From assembly GCF_020179755.1 (NCBI RefSeq), contig NZ_JAIUCY010000004.1:310001-374000 (forward strand): a stretch of 64,000 bases of DNA, in the 5' to 3' direction. Within the stretch, counting starts at the first letter, position 1; each line of letters starts with the position of its first letter. Shown piece by piece: positions 1 to 9,459 of the stretch. Source of the stretch: Herbaspirillum sp. alder98 (GTDB lineage Bacteria > Pseudomonadota > Gammaproteobacteria > Burkholderiales > Burkholderiaceae_D). A model generated the notes under the pieces. The model searched no databases, was not told where the DNA came from, and was given only the letters and a program-made list of their open reading frames with translations. The position numbers and the translations under genes are program-made.

Positions 1-87
1 CCTCAGGATATCTGGCGAAAGGCCGAAATCTTCAAAGCGGACTGCTGGTGCAGCCGGTGCTGCGGACGCGGACGTAGTGTCGGACAT
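1..87 (-). CDS. rhlE: DEAD-box RNA helicase, N-terminal fragment (RhlE-like)
   Basis: Only the first 29 codons are in the window; the gene runs off the left edge. The ATG is at 87-85 on the minus strand. An Ala/Ser/Pro-rich start leads into FEDFGLSPDILR, which resembles the Q-motif region (F-x-x-F-GL) that opens DEAD-box ATP-dependent RNA helicases of the RhlE group. These proteins unwind RNA duplexes in ribosome assembly and mRNA decay. The helicase motifs themselves lie outside the window, so the subfamily is inferred from the N-terminus alone. Confidence 0.7.
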   Translation of the reverse strand, partial: MSDTTSASAAPAAPAVRFEDFGLSPDILR

Positions 88-389
88 GGTGATTTGCGAA
101 CGGTGCGACAGCGCCGCGGCAGCCGGTCATCAGGCTCCGGCTCCGATGCATGGAGTGCATGCGCACGGGTTCGATTGCTTTCAGTGTTGAAGTATTACGC
201 GAGACCGGACCGATCGCCGATCGCTCGCTGCGGATGCTGCAAGAAGTCCTTGGACCCCGACCAGGCCAGCTGCAGCCAGCGCCTGGAAGACCGCTATTAT
301 ACGCCGCATCGCCCGGAGCTTCATGACAGTTTGCTTGCATGGGCCCCGGGAGTGGCAAAAATGACAATAGAGTTGTCATTTTAAAAATA
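88..389. other. intergenic region between rhlE and the FAH-family gene
   Basis: About 300 bases without a convincing gene. It holds a terminator for the FAH-family gene at its right end (353-382). A TATAAT box on the minus strand at 301-296 could drive the helicase gene, but I see no good -35 box at 16-18 bases from it. The reading frames here lack a ribosome site and resemble no protein I know. Confidence 0.4.
353..382 (-). terminator. intrinsic terminator of the FAH-family gene
   Basis: On the minus strand a stem AATGACA / TGTCATT closes a short loop and is followed by TTTTT. It lies 8 bases beyond the stop codon of the fumarylacetoacetate hydrolase-family gene, as expected for a Rho-independent terminator. 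The opposite strand also ends in T residues, so it may work both ways. Confidence 0.65.
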
Positions 390-1073
390 TCAGCCGATGG
401 TGATATTGATGTCCGGCAGTCCATCGACATGGCCCTGCAGGCGGTCACCCTTGACCACTGCGCCGACGCCCTCGGGCGTGCCGCTGAAGATCAGGTCGCC
501 CGGCGCCAGCTCGACCAGGCCCGACAGATACGAAATGGTTTCGGCCACGCTCCAGATCAGGTCCGACAGATCGCCCTGCTGGCGCACTTCGCCATTGACC
601 CTGAGCCAGACAGCGCCCTTGGCCGGATGCCCGACCTGGGACACCGGCAACAGCGGGCCGCACGGCGCCGACTGGTCGAAGCCCTTTGCCATATCCCAGG
701 GACGGCCCATTTTCTTGGCGACGGCCTGGATGTCGCGACGGGTCATGTCCAGGCCCACGGCATAGCCGAACACCAGATCCAATGCCTTTTCGACCGGGAT
801 ATCACGCCCACCCTGGCCCAATGCCACCACCATTTCGATTTCGTGGTGATAGTCGGCGGTGGCTGCCGGATACGGCACTACCGAGTCGGTCGGCACGATC
901 GCGTCGGACGGCTTCATGAAGAAGAATGGCGGCTCGCGGTCGGGATCGTGGCCCATCTCGCGGGCGTGGGCAGCGTAGTTGCGACCCACGCAGTAAATAC
1001 GGCGGACCGGGAACGGGTCACCGCCCAATACGGGGATGGTGGTCGTGGCTGGCGCAGGAATGGCGAAACTCAT
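390..1073 (-). CDS. fumarylacetoacetate hydrolase family protein
   Basis: 227 aa. It matches the FAH/fumarylpyruvate hydrolase fold along its length. The early [12 protein letters not shown] and [11 protein letters not shown] segments and [11 protein letters not shown] are typical. The Glu residues in the last segment and the Asp of [10 protein letters not shown] are the usual divalent-metal ligands. Members split C-C bonds of beta-diketone acids or act as oxaloacetate decarboxylases or tautomerases, usually in aromatic catabolism. The length resembles short fumarylpyruvate hydrolases (NagK type), but no aromatic pathway genes adjoin it, so the substrate is open. It stands alone on the minus strand with its own terminator. 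Confidence 0.85.
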   Translation of the reverse strand: MSFAIPAPATTTIPVLGGDPFPVRRIYCVGRNYAAHAREMGHDPDREPPFFFMKPSDAIVPTDSVVPYPAATADYHHEIEMVVALGQGGRDIPVEKALDLVFGYAVGLDMTRRDIQAVAKKMGRPWDMAKGFDQSAPCGPLLPVSQVGHPAKGAVWLRVNGEVRQQGDLSDLIWSVAETISYLSGLVELAPGDLIFSGTPEGVGAVVKGDRLQGHVDGLPDINITIG

Positions 1074-1323
1074 CAGGAAAACTCCGAGGTGGATGATGCC
1101 GGTCGCCCGGCCCTTTTATTGTTCGATGCAGTCGGCAAGTGTAAGAGAAATCCGGCGACTCTGCAGGCGTGCGCCACCGTCCCGCGACGCGCAGGCACAT
1201 CGACAAATTACCACCTCAATTCACTGGAAAATTCGACGTTAATTTGGGACACTGGCGAGATTGCCTGCGACTGCTTGTCGCAACACTCGTTTTTCGACCG
1301 AATAAACCTTACCGATCGACCCT

Positions 1324-3141
1324 ATGCCCCAGCCAGCAAACGCCGCCACGCCTGAGTTGCAACAAGCGCTGGCCCTGCACCAGAAGCAACAGTATCGCGC
1401 TGCCGAAGAACTGTACAAGAAGGTGCTCAAGAAAGCGCCCCGTCACTTCGAGGCGAATTACCTGTACGGCATGCTGAAGCTGCACCAGCAGGATTGGGAA
1501 GGTGCGCAGCAACAGTTGGCCCTGGCCATTAATCTCAATCCGGCGCATGTGGGCACCTATCTTGATCACGCCACCGCCCTGCAGCATCTGGATCGACATG
1601 ATGAAGCCCTGAAGTCACTCGATCATGCACTCGCGCTCAATCCCGATTTCACCGAGGCGCGCCTGTCTCAAGGTGACAGCCTGCGTCAGAGCGGTCGCGC
1701 CAGAGCGGCCCTTGATGCTTTTGAGCGCGTATTGAAAGGCGACAACGATAACGCCGACGCCTGGTTCCAGCGGGGCAATGCGCAGTACGATCTGAAGCGC
1801 CTGCGTGACGCGGCGCAGAGTTATGAGCGCGCCGTCGAATTGCGACCCGATTTCGTCGAGGCGCTGTTCAACCTGGCCAATACCCAGAAAGACACGGCAC
1901 AACTGGAGACGGCGCTGCAGACCTATGATCGCGCCATCAAGGCAGCCCCCGAATTTGCCATTGCGCTGGTCAACCGGGGATATGTCCTGTCCTTGCTGGA
2001 CCGCACTGAAGAAGCGCTCGAGAGTTACGAGCGCGCCGCCGAAATCGACGATACCCTGCCCGAGTTGTGGTTCAACCGTGGCGCCACGATGGAAGACCTG
2101 CGCCGCTACGACGAAGCGCTGGGCAGCTATCAGCGTGCGCAATCGCTTGATCCCGAAGGCGCATCGGCGCACTGGAACGAGAGCCTGGTACGGCTGCTGC
2201 AGGGCGACTATTCATCCGGCTGGAAAAAATATGAATGGCGCTGGCGCACGGAGCAAATGAGCCAGCGCCAGCTCGAGTTGGACGTTCCGCTGTGGCTGGG
2301 TGAAGAATCCTTGCGGGGCAAGACCATCCTGCTGCACGCGGAGCAGGGTTACGGCGACACATTGCAATTCTCCCGTTATGTAACGCAAGTCGCAGCACGC
2401 GGTGCGTCGGTGATCCTGCAAGTACAAGGACCGCTACGCAATCTGCTGGCCAACCTGCCGGGCGTGGTCGAAGTGCTCAGCAGCGCCGAAAAACCAAAGC
2501 GACCGTTCGACTTCCACTGCCCGCTGATGAGCCTGCCGCTGGCCTGCGGCATGCAGTCCGATGACGATATTCCCCGTGCGCCCTACCTCACAGCCGATCC
2601 CCGCAAGTGGGCCGCGTGGTACCAGCGCCTGCCGCAAACCCGTGCCCTGCGGGTGGGACTGGTCTGGTTCGGCAGCTCGGCCACCACCAACCCGTCGGCC
2701 GTTCGCATCGACAACCTGCGCTCAGTGCCGTTCGATACGCTGGCACCCATCGTGGAACTGGCCCGTGAATATGCCGGACTGGAATTCTATTCGCTACAGG
2801 TCGACCGAGCCGCCGTCGTTCAATTGAAGGCGCACCCGCTGGCCGATCTGGTCAAGGATTTTTCGTCTGAATTGCACGACTTCGGCGATACCGCCGCGCT
2901 CGTGTCCAACCTCGACCTGATCATTTCTGTCGACACCGCAGCCTGCCACCTGGCCGGCGCGCTGGGCAAGCCGGTCTGGCTGCTTAATCGCACCAACACC
3001 TGCTGGCGCTGGCAGATGGATCGTACCGACACGCCCTGGTACCAGAACTTCACCATTTTCCGCCAGACCGCCCGTGGCGACTGGAGCGACGTGATCGAGC
3101 AGATGCGTGAAGCGCTGGCGCAACATATGTCCGAGCGCTGA
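1324..3141 (+). CDS. TPR-repeat protein with C-terminal glycosyltransferase-like domain
   Basis: 605 aa. Residues about 10-330 are consecutive tetratricopeptide repeats, with recurrent ALxxYxRAxxLxPxxxxA patterns. The last 270 residues resemble a GT-9 or O-GlcNAc-transferase-like fold: HAEQGYGDTLQFSRY, VGLVWFGS, then SVDTAACHLAGALGKPVW, the usual nucleotide-sugar-binding end. No signal peptide is visible, so it is probably cytoplasmic. In related bacteria such fusions are linked to protein or flagellin glycosylation; the target here is unknown and no glycan cluster is near. The ATG at 1324 is the first in a clean frame. Confidence 0.75.
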   Translation: MPQPANAATPELQQALALHQKQQYRAAEELYKKVLKKAPRHFEANYLYGMLKLHQQDWEGAQQQLALAINLNPAHVGTYLDHATALQHLDRHDEALKSLDHALALNPDFTEARLSQGDSLRQSGRARAALDAFERVLKGDNDNADAWFQRGNAQYDLKRLRDAAQSYERAVELRPDFVEALFNLANTQKDTAQLETALQTYDRAIKAAPEFAIALVNRGYVLSLLDRTEEALESYERAAEIDDTLPELWFNRGATMEDLRRYDEALGSYQRAQSLDPEGASAHWNESLVRLLQGDYSSGWKKYEWRWRTEQMSQRQLELDVPLWLGEESLRGKTILLHAEQGYGDTLQFSRYVTQVAARGASVILQVQGPLRNLLANLPGVVEVLSSAEKPKRPFDFHCPLMSLPLACGMQSDDDIPRAPYLTADPRKWAAWYQRLPQTRALRVGLVWFGSSATTNPSAVRIDNLRSVPFDTLAPIVELAREYAGLEFYSLQVDRAAVVQLKAHPLADLVKDFSSELHDFGDTAALVSNLDLIISVDTAACHLAGALGKPVWLLNRTNTCWRWQMDRTDTPWYQNFTIFRQTARGDWSDVIEQMREALAQHMSER

Positions 3142-3294
3142 TCTCCCCCCCGCAAGACCCTGCCCCGACGGCCATGCTGGAACCTGATGGCCGCGGGCGC
3201 CTCTTAGGAGTGACGGGCGCAGCGCACGCTGGCCCGTCATCCGATCATGATTGCCTGCGGCACGCCACTGCCGGGGCCCCACAAGGAAACGGCC

Positions 3295-4314
3295 ATGCAG
3301 AGCGTGCTCACCTCCAAACCTCATCAATATGCCGACGGCCCACGCCTGCTGGCCGATATCGGCGGCACCAATGCGCGCTTCGCGCTGGAGCCCGCCCCCG
3401 GACAGACCGAGCAGATCGCCACCCTGCCGGCGGCCGATTACCGCGAATTCACCGATGCCGTAAAAGCTTATCTGCAGCAGTGCGGCAATGCGCCGGTGCG
3501 GCATGCCGTGGTGGCCATTGCCAACCCGGTCCATGGCGACCAGATCAAGATGACCAACCACGACTGGGCATTTTCGATCGAAGCGGCGCGTCAGTCGCTG
3601 GGCCTGGACACGCTGTTGGTGGTCAATGATTTCACGGCACTGTCGATGGCCGTGCCCCAACTGCAGCCTGCCGACCTGTGGCAGATCGGCGGCGGTCAGG
3701 CCAAGGCCGGATTGCCGATCGGCGTGGTCGGTGCCGGCACCGGCCTGGGCGTGGGTGGGCTGGTGCGTGGCGAGCATCGCTGGATGCCGCTGGCCAGCGA
3801 AGGCGGGCATGTCGCATTCTCGCCATTCACGCCGCGCGAGGCGGCGATCCTGGCCTATTGCTGGAACGACTTCGAGCATGTCTCGGCCGAGCGCCTGGTC
3901 TCGGGTCCGGGGCTGGAACTGATCTATCGGGCATTGCGCTCGATCGACCAGCATGCGCCGGAAGAACTGAAGGCAGGCGACATCGTCAAGCGCGCACTGC
4001 AGCAGCACGACGCACTGGCGCGCGAAACCGTCGATCTGTTCTGCGGCATGCTCGGCACCGTGGCCGCCAACCTGGCGGTCACGCTCGGCTCGCTGGGCGG
4101 CATCTATATCGGCGGCGGCGTCGTGCCACATATGGGCCAGTATTTTGCGCAGTCGCCGTTTCGTGCGCGCTTCGAGAACAAGGGACGTTTTTCGGCCTAT
4201 ACCGCCGCCATTCCGACCTACGTCATCACGGCAGAATATCCGGCCTTCGTCGGCGTCTCGGCGATCCTCGCCGACAAGCTGGCGCACGCAGGCACGCGGA
4301 CGCGCGAAAACTGA
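3295..4314 (+). CDS. glk: glucokinase
   Basis: 339 aa. ATP-dependent phosphorylation of glucose to glucose 6-phosphate. The N-terminal [14 protein letters not shown] is the phosphate-1 motif of the ROK/glucokinase fold, and [11 protein letters not shown] and [14 protein letters not shown] are the later nucleotide-binding and Glk signatures. The frame is open back to 3247, but ATG 3295 is chosen because AAGGAAA sits at a good ribosome-site distance and only short, unconserved sequence lies before it. It follows the TPR gene by about 150 bases and faces ffs and ubiD convergently. Confidence 0.92.
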   Translation: MQSVLTSKPHQYADGPRLLADIGGTNARFALEPAPGQTEQIATLPAADYREFTDAVKAYLQQCGNAPVRHAVVAIANPVHGDQIKMTNHDWAFSIEAARQSLGLDTLLVVNDFTALSMAVPQLQPADLWQIGGGQAKAGLPIGVVGAGTGLGVGGLVRGEHRWMPLASEGGHVAFSPFTPREAAILAYCWNDFEHVSAERLVSGPGLELIYRALRSIDQHAPEELKAGDIVKRALQQHDALARETVDLFCGMLGTVAANLAVTLGSLGGIYIGGGVVPHMGQYFAQSPFRARFENKGRFSAYTAAIPTYVITAEYPAFVGVSAILADKLAHAGTRTREN

Positions 4315-4410
4315 AAACAGCAGTAAGTGGAATGTAGCGTGGAGGCAGTGCGAAGAACTTGCCGGGAGACTTGCAAAGGGATTTGCAAAAACTGCGGGAG
4401 AGTAATAAGA

Positions 4411-4506
4411 GGCGAGCCTTGTCTGCGGCACTTGCAGGAAATGGCTGTGGCTGCTTCGTTCCCGACCTGACCAGGTTGACCATGCCACAATGCGCAGGGG
4501 CCCGCC
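4411..4506 (-). ncRNA. ffs: signal recognition particle 4.5S RNA
   Basis: On the minus strand the segment GGTCAGGTCGGGAACGAAGC, followed by AGCC, matches the conserved SRP RNA domain IV apical region (E. coli GGTCAGGTCCGGAAGGAAGC). The 5' end GGCGGGCC pairs with the 3' end GGCTCGCC, closing a 96-nt hairpin, a normal size for a bacterial 4.5S RNA. The RNA binds Ffh and guides nascent membrane proteins to the translocon. It lies between glk and ubiD. Ends are set from the closing stem. Confidence 0.9.
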
Positions 4507-4513
4507 AGGTCGA

Positions 4514-4519
4514 ATTGTA
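4514..4519 (-). promoter_or_regulatory. -10 box of the ffs promoter
   Basis: TACAAT on the minus strand, followed by seven bases and then the G that begins the closing stem of the SRP RNA at 4506. The spacing fits a start site exactly at the mature 5' end. I see no good -35 hexamer 16-18 bases upstream. Confidence 0.55.
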
Positions 4520-4581
4520 CTTCATTTTGACAACATCCCGCCAGCGAATTGATGCATTGCCGGCGGGCCTGCCTGATTTTG

Positions 4582-6066
4582 TTAGATACCCAACGTCTGC
4601 CAGATGTCATCGACGCGCTTCTTGACGTCATCGCTCATGACGATAGGCGTGCCCCATTCGCGGTTGGTTTCACCGGGCCACTTGTTGGTGGCGTCGATGC
4701 CCATCTTGCTGCCGAGGCCGCTGATGGGCGAGGCGAAATCGAGGTAATCGATCGGCGTGTTATCGACCAGCACCGTATCGCGCACCGGGTCGACCCGGGT
4801 GGTGATGGCCCAGATCACTTCCTTCCAGTCGCGGATATCGACATCCTCGTCTACCACCACGATGAATTTGGTGTACATGAACTGCCGCAGGAAACTCCAC
4901 ACCCCGAACATCACCCGCTTGGAGTGCCCGGCATAGGATTTACGCATCTGCACCACCGCCATCCGATAGCTGCAGCCCTCGGGCGGCAGGTAGAAATCGG
5001 TGATCTCGGAAAACTGCTTCTGCAGCAGCGGCACGAATACCTCGTTCAGTGCCACGCCCAGCACGGCCGGCTCGTCAGGCGGCTTGCCGGTATAGGTCGA
5101 GTGATAGATCGGCTCGCGGCGCATGGTGATGCGATCGATGGTGAAGACTGGAAACCAGTCCTGCTCGTTGTAATAACCAGTGTGGTCGCCATAAGGACCT
5201 TCCAGCGCATGCTCGTAGCCCGAACCATGGCTGGCATCGGGATAGATATGCCCTTCCAGCACGATCTCGGCCGACGCCGGCACCCGCAATTCGCTGCCGA
5301 TGGCCTTGACCAGTTCGGTACGGCTGCCGCGCAGCAGGCCTGCAAACTGATATTCGGACAAGCTGTCCGGCACCGGCGTGACCGCACCTAATATAGTAGC
5401 CGGGTCGGCACCCAGCGCCACCGCGACAGGATAGGGTTTGCCCGGATTGGCAATGCAGTGCTCGCGAAAATCCAGCGCGCCGCCGCGATGCGCCAGCCAG
5501 CGCATGATCACCTTGTTGGGACCGAGCACCTGCTGGCGATAGATGCCCAGGTTCTGCCGCTTCTTGTTGGGACCCTTGGTCACCACCAGGCCCCAGGTGA
5601 TCAACGGGGCAATATCGCCCGGCCAGCAATGCTGGATCGGAAGCCGCGCAAGATCAACATCCGCCCCTTCCCACACCACTTCCTGGCAAGGCGCCGACGA
5701 ACGCTCCTTCGGCGCCATGTCCCACAGCGACTTGACCAGCGTGCCCAGGCCCAATACATCCTTGAGGCCCTTGGGCGGCTCTGGCTCCTTCAGGCGCGCC
5801 AGCAGGTGACCGATACGGCGCAATTCACTGGTGTCGTCCGCCCCCATGCCCAGCGCAACCCGACGGGGGGTACCAAAAAGATTCGCTAGAACCGGGATAT
5901 TTTTTCCATCGACATGCTCAAAAAGGAGCGCTGGGCCCTCGGCTCGCAGCGTGCGGTCACAGATCTCGGTCATCTCCAGATGGGAGGAAACCGGGGTTGA
6001 AATGCGTTTGAGCTCGCCAATTTGTTGCAACTTAGAAATAAAATCGCGCAAATCAATGTATTTCAT
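4582..6066 (-). CDS. ubiD: 4-hydroxy-3-polyprenylbenzoate decarboxylase UbiD
   Basis: 494 aa, nearly the length of E. coli UbiD (497). The prenylated-FMN-dependent enzyme removes the carboxylate from octaprenyl-4-hydroxybenzoate in ubiquinone synthesis. The N-terminus [13 protein letters not shown] and inner segments such as [27 protein letters not shown] and [15 protein letters not shown] are characteristic. It needs prFMN from UbiX, which is not in this window. The gene is monocistronic as far as can be seen, convergent with glk. Confidence 0.95.
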   Translation of the reverse strand: MKYIDLRDFISKLQQIGELKRISTPVSSHLEMTEICDRTLRAEGPALLFEHVDGKNIPVLANLFGTPRRVALGMGADDTSELRRIGHLLARLKEPEPPKGLKDVLGLGTLVKSLWDMAPKERSSAPCQEVVWEGADVDLARLPIQHCWPGDIAPLITWGLVVTKGPNKKRQNLGIYRQQVLGPNKVIMRWLAHRGGALDFREHCIANPGKPYPVAVALGADPATILGAVTPVPDSLSEYQFAGLLRGSRTELVKAIGSELRVPASAEIVLEGHIYPDASHGSGYEHALEGPYGDHTGYYNEQDWFPVFTIDRITMRREPIYHSTYTGKPPDEPAVLGVALNEVFVPLLQKQFSEITDFYLPPEGCSYRMAVVQMRKSYAGHSKRVMFGVWSFLRQFMYTKFIVVVDEDVDIRDWKEVIWAITTRVDPVRDTVLVDNTPIDYLDFASPISGLGSKMGIDATNKWPGETNREWGTPIVMSDDVKKRVDDIWQTLGI

Positions 6067-6199
6067 ACTTTTTCACAAATTTCTTTTGTCATAACAGCCA
6101 GAGCAGGTTTCGCCGGCAAACGCTTGATTCTATTGATTTTTGAAGGAAGGCCACGCGCAATATGAGATTCAAAAGTTATAAAGAAACGATCCCATAGTA

Positions 6200-6228
6200 T
6201 TGACTCGATATAAAGTGGCTTCTACAAT
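6200..6228 (+). promoter_or_regulatory. sigma-70 promoter of the lytic transglycosylase gene
   Basis: TTGACT (6200-6205), a 17-base spacer, then TACAAT (6223-6228), followed by a GC-rich discriminator gcgcgc. Both boxes differ from consensus at one position and the spacing is optimal. Transcription should start near 6235, leaving a leader of about 298 nt before the ATG at 6533. Confidence 0.75.
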
Positions 6229-6234
6229 GCGCGC

Positions 6235-6532
6235 ACCCTACACCGAAGGGTAAGAGCTTGAAGCTCAAAAACGAGGCTTGAAATAACCATAACAAGCTGC
6301 AAGGTATTCAGGGACCGGGGTCCCAGCAACTAAGAAGTGTCATCCAAGGCGTCAGCCTTACTCCCCGAAACACGTCATCCGACGGCATGGCCAGCAGGCC
6401 TCGCGGATGGCGACTTGCCGTAACGCCTTGCGACGGTAACGTAATTAGATTGCAGCATGTCCAGTTCAGTTGTCCGGTCTCCACTTCTTGGCCGGGGAGC
6501 CCTGTATTTGCCGCAATAACGCAGGAGGTTCA
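6235..6532 (+). other. long structured 5' leader (possible riboregulator)
   Basis: Downstream of the promoter at least five stem-loops can be drawn by eye: ACCCT/AGGGT (6235-6252), GAGCTT/AAGCTC (near 6255), GGGACC/GGTCCC (near 6312), AAGGC/GCCTT (near 6348), and CATCCG/CGGATG enclosing GGCC/GGCC (6377-6410). A further stem TTGCCGT/ACGGTAA ends near 6440. I could not match it to a known riboswitch, 6S RNA or tmRNA consensus. A separate small RNA inside the leader is also possible. Confidence 0.45.
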
Positions 6533-7549
6533 ATGTCCAACCAAGCTACCGAGGCGCCTTTAGCAGGCACCCCGCAGATGGTTCAGCGCGCCGGTTTCGC
6601 ACATTCATCCCTGAGTGCGCGTATCGGCCAGTTTTTCAGCGCCGCCCACCGAGTAGTCACGATACTCGGCGTGGCCGCCCTGTTTGTTCTGGGTCTGATG
6701 TTCTTCAATCCAGACCTGGCAGACCGGTTGATCAGCATGTCGCCCTTTTCGGATGATGCCGACGAGGTGCAAACTGCCGAAACACCGGTGACGCCGCCGT
6801 TGGCCGAATTGATGGCGCCAGCAACACCGGTGGCCACTGTGAGCGCCATTGCCAGCGCAGCGGCCTCCGCCAATGCATCGGCTGCGGTGAAGCCGGCAGT
6901 GTCGCCCGAAGACCACCAGTTCCTGGGCAATCCGCGCCAGCAGAAACTGGTGACCAACTGGCTGGCAAAACGCTACCGCGTGGCCAGCGATGCAGCAGAC
7001 ATGCTGGTCTCGGCCACATATCTGACCGCACGCGACATCAAGCTCGATCCTTTGCTGATCCTGTCGGTGATCGCCATCGAGTCGCGCTTCAATCCGTTTG
7101 CCGAAAGCCCGATGGGCGCGCAGGGGCTGATGCAGGTGATGTCCAAGGTGCACCATGACAAGTTCCAGGAGCTCGGCGGTATCAAGGCGGCGCTCAACCC
7201 GGTGGCCAACATCCGCGTGGGTTCGCAGATCCTGAAAGAGTACGTCACCCGTGGCGGCTCCATCGAAGCCGGCCTGAAGACGTATGTGGGTGCGGCCGAG
7301 ATGGCCAACGATGGCGGTTATGGCATCAAGGTGCTGTCGGAATACCAGAACCTGAAACAGGTGGCGATGGGCAAGAACGTGTCCATCTACACCACCGCTA
7401 CCGTCAAGTTGCCACCGGCGACGCCTAGCGTGTCGGCCAGCGCCGACCCCTTGCCGGTGGCCGTCCCAGTCAAGCCGCCGATGGGCAAGATCGCTGCCGC
7501 AGTGGCGGCAGACAAGCCCAAGGCAGAAGAACAACTCGCTGCGTTATGA
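6533..7549 (+). CDS. membrane-anchored lytic transglycosylase (SLT domain)
   Basis: 338 aa. A cytoplasmic N-terminus is followed by one membrane segment at about residues 45-62 (VVTILGVAALFVLGLMFF), an Ala/Thr/Pro linker, and an SLT lysozyme-like domain from about residue 150. The catalytic Glu is in SVIAIESRFNP, followed by GAQGLMQVM, the family signature. It should cleave murein glycan strands with 1,6-anhydro ends in the periplasm. ATG 6533 is preceded by GGAGG; the frame opens earlier at 6470 without a site. An intrinsic terminator follows. Confidence 0.85.
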   Translation: MSNQATEAPLAGTPQMVQRAGFAHSSLSARIGQFFSAAHRVVTILGVAALFVLGLMFFNPDLADRLISMSPFSDDADEVQTAETPVTPPLAELMAPATPVATVSAIASAAASANASAAVKPAVSPEDHQFLGNPRQQKLVTNWLAKRYRVASDAADMLVSATYLTARDIKLDPLLILSVIAIESRFNPFAESPMGAQGLMQVMSKVHHDKFQELGGIKAALNPVANIRVGSQILKEYVTRGGSIEAGLKTYVGAAEMANDGGYGIKVLSEYQNLKQVAMGKNVSIYTTATVKLPPATPSVSASADPLPVAVPVKPPMGKIAAAVAADKPKAEEQLAAL

Positions 7550-7586
7550 GCGTGTTGCGATTGAATATTACCGGTATTCAACACGC

Positions 7587-7618
7587 AAAAAAGGAGCCCT
7601 CGGGCTCCTTTTTTTTTT
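7587..7618 (+). terminator. bidirectional intrinsic terminator
   Basis: Stem AAGGAGCCC / GGGCTCCTT with a two- or three-base loop, followed by a run of T residues and preceded by a run of A residues. It separates the convergent lytic transglycosylase and aminotransferase genes and should stop transcription from both sides. Confidence 0.85.
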
Positions 7619-7634
7619 GCACCTTCCGGATGGA

Positions 7635-8813
7635 TCAGGCGAGCTTGCGACGATCGAAGAATTCGCGCAGTCGCGCCACGGCCCGCTGCAGGTTTTCCAT
7701 CGACGTCGCATACGACAGACGAATATAACGACGCGCCGTGAATGGCCCGAAATCGAGGCCCGGCACCAGCACCACGCCGGCCTCGTTCAACATCTCCAGG
7801 CTCAACTGGTCGGCATCGTCAGACAGCGCGCTGCAATCGGCATAGACATAGAAGGCGCCGTCCGGCACCACCGGCACCTTGAAACCCAGGCTCTCCAGCG
7901 CCGGCACGATGTAGTCGCGACGCCGCTTGAACTCGGCCTTGCGCTCTTCATAGATGGCGATCGATTCGGGCGAGAAACAGGCCACGCCTGCGTGCTGGGC
8001 AATCGACGAGGCGCAGATGAACAGGTTCTGCGCCAGCTTCTCGACCTGCGGCACCAGTGACGGCGGCAACACAAGCCATCCCAGGCGCCAGCCGGTCATA
8101 TTGAAATACTTGGAAAAACTGTTGATCACCACTACGTCTTCGCCCAGCGAAAGCGCTGAAAATGGCGCGCCTTCATACGACAGTCCCTGATAGATCTCGT
8201 CGACGATGGTGAACCCGCCGCGTGCCCGCACCTCGCCGACGATGGCGCGCAATTCGTCGGGCAGGATCGAGGTCCCGGTCGGGTTCGACGGCGACGCCAG
8301 CAAGACACCGCGGGTAGACTCGGCCCAATGCTCGCGCACTGCCTGCGCGGTCAGCTGAAAACGCTGCTCCGGACCGCTTTGCACCAATTGCGCCTGGCCC
8401 TCGAAGGCGGCGACAAAATGCCGATTGCACGGATAGCAGGGATCCGGCATCAACACCTGCGCGCCCTTCTCGACCAGCGCCGCACAGGCCAGCAACAACG
8501 CCGCCGAGGCGCCGGCAGTAATGACGATGCGCTCGGGGCCGACATCGAGGTCGTAGACATCACGGTAGTGGCTGGAGATAGCCTGGCGCAATGCCGGCAA
8601 TCCGACCGCCGAGGTGTATTGCATCTGGCCCTCGGTCATGGCGCGGGTGGCGGCGGCCACCACCGCCGGCGGCGCCGTGAAATCGGGCTCGCCGATGCCC
8701 ATGTGGATGATGTCGCGGCCCTGTTGCTCCAACAGCGCAGCTTTCTTCGAAAGCTCCATGACGTGGAAGGGCGCGATGTTATGCACGCGCGAGGCGACTT
8801 GATTCAAGTTCAT
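7635..8813 (-). CDS. pyridoxal-phosphate-dependent class I/II aminotransferase
   Basis: 392 aa. Fold type I aminotransferase. The N-terminal GIGEPDFTAP, the ASPSNPTG motif that binds the substrate carboxylate, DEIYQGL, and SFSKYFNMTGWRLGW carrying the PLP-binding Lys are all present. Residue RLSYAT near the end carries the second carboxylate-binding Arg. Substrate is probably an aspartate, alanine or aromatic amino acid and cannot be set from sequence. It is the last gene of the ribBA-ribH-nusB run, 88 bases after nusB, an association common in Betaproteobacteria. Confidence 0.85.
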   Translation of the reverse strand: MNLNQVASRVHNIAPFHVMELSKKAALLEQQGRDIIHMGIGEPDFTAPPAVVAAATRAMTEGQMQYTSAVGLPALRQAISSHYRDVYDLDVGPERIVITAGASAALLLACAALVEKGAQVLMPDPCYPCNRHFVAAFEGQAQLVQSGPEQRFQLTAQAVREHWAESTRGVLLASPSNPTGTSILPDELRAIVGEVRARGGFTIVDEIYQGLSYEGAPFSALSLGEDVVVINSFSKYFNMTGWRLGWLVLPPSLVPQVEKLAQNLFICASSIAQHAGVACFSPESIAIYEERKAEFKRRRDYIVPALESLGFKVPVVPDGAFYVYADCSALSDDADQLSLEMLNEAGVVLVPGLDFGPFTARRYIRLSYATSMENLQRAVARLREFFDRRKLA

Positions 8814-8901
8814 GAGGCAGCTCGGTAGGACGTGGGAGGCACGACAGGCACAACAGGAAAGGCAACGGCGGCGAGCGGCAGCGCTCGCCCCGTCAGGACC
8901 A

Positions 8902-9369
8902 TCAACGGCGACCGGCGCCTACTTCAGTGGGGCGCACCTGCGCGGCAAAACGGTCCAGCACGCCGTTGACGTACTTGTGACCATCGACGCCGCCGAAGGA
9001 CTTGGTCAATTCGACGGCTTCGTTGATCACCACCTTGTACGGGATCTCGGGCTGGTTCTTCAGCTCGAAGGCGCCGATCAGCAGGGCTGCGTGCTCGACG
9101 GGCGAGAGCTCCTTGATGGGGCGATCGATCAGTGGCGCGAGGTCGGCGCGCAGGAGGTCCGCATCGCGGATGGCGCCCGTCAGCAGGGTGTCGAAATGCT
9201 CTGCATCGGCCTTGTCGAAACCGTGGGCTTCACGGATGTTGGCTTCGATGACACCGGTGTACTCGAAATTGAGCAGCCACTGGTACAAGCCCTGCAACGC
9301 GAACTCGCGTGCGCGGTGACGCGGAGTACGGTTCTTGTTCGAATTGGCGTGTTCAGATTTGTTGGACAT
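8902..9369 (-). CDS. nusB: transcription antitermination factor NusB
   Basis: 155 aa. NusB binds boxA RNA with NusE (S10) in rRNA antitermination. The all-helical fold is recognisable from [16 protein letters not shown] near the start, then [20 protein letters not shown] and [27 protein letters not shown], the conserved C-terminal helix. It lies downstream of ribH with a gap of about 90 bases, the common ribH-nusB pairing. Confidence 0.95.
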   Translation of the reverse strand: MSNKSEHANSNKNRTPRHRAREFALQGLYQWLLNFEYTGVIEANIREAHGFDKADAEHFDTLLTGAIRDADLLRADLAPLIDRPIKELSPVEHAALLIGAFELKNQPEIPYKVVINEAVELTKSFGGVDGHKYVNGVLDRFAAQVRPTEVGAGRR

Positions 9370-9459
9370 GATGATTTCGGCTCAGAGCCATGATTGCTAG
9401 CGGGAATGACTTAAACAGCAGCGTCGGCGCACCACCCGGGCGGCGCGCCGGCACCTGAC

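Larger units (their letters stand above)
6067..6532. other. intergenic region with promoter and structured leader
   Basis: Nearly 470 bases between the divergent ubiD and lytic transglycosylase genes. The left part is AT-rich and should carry the ubiD promoter, which I could not pin down. A near-consensus sigma-70 promoter for the right-hand gene lies at 6200-6228. The remaining 300 bases form a transcribed leader with several stem-loops, described separately. Confidence 0.5.

Noticed and set aside
2794-4488. 564-aa minus-strand frame opposite the TPR and glk genes
   Set aside because: It is antisense to two well-supported genes, is rich in Arg, Gln and His as shadow frames of GC-rich genes are, has no ribosome site and resembles no family.
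6235-6440. 6S RNA, tmRNA or known riboswitch in the transglycosylase leader
   Set aside because: No conserved 6S bubble, tRNA-like end or riboswitch core could be found by eye, so it is reported only as a structured leader.
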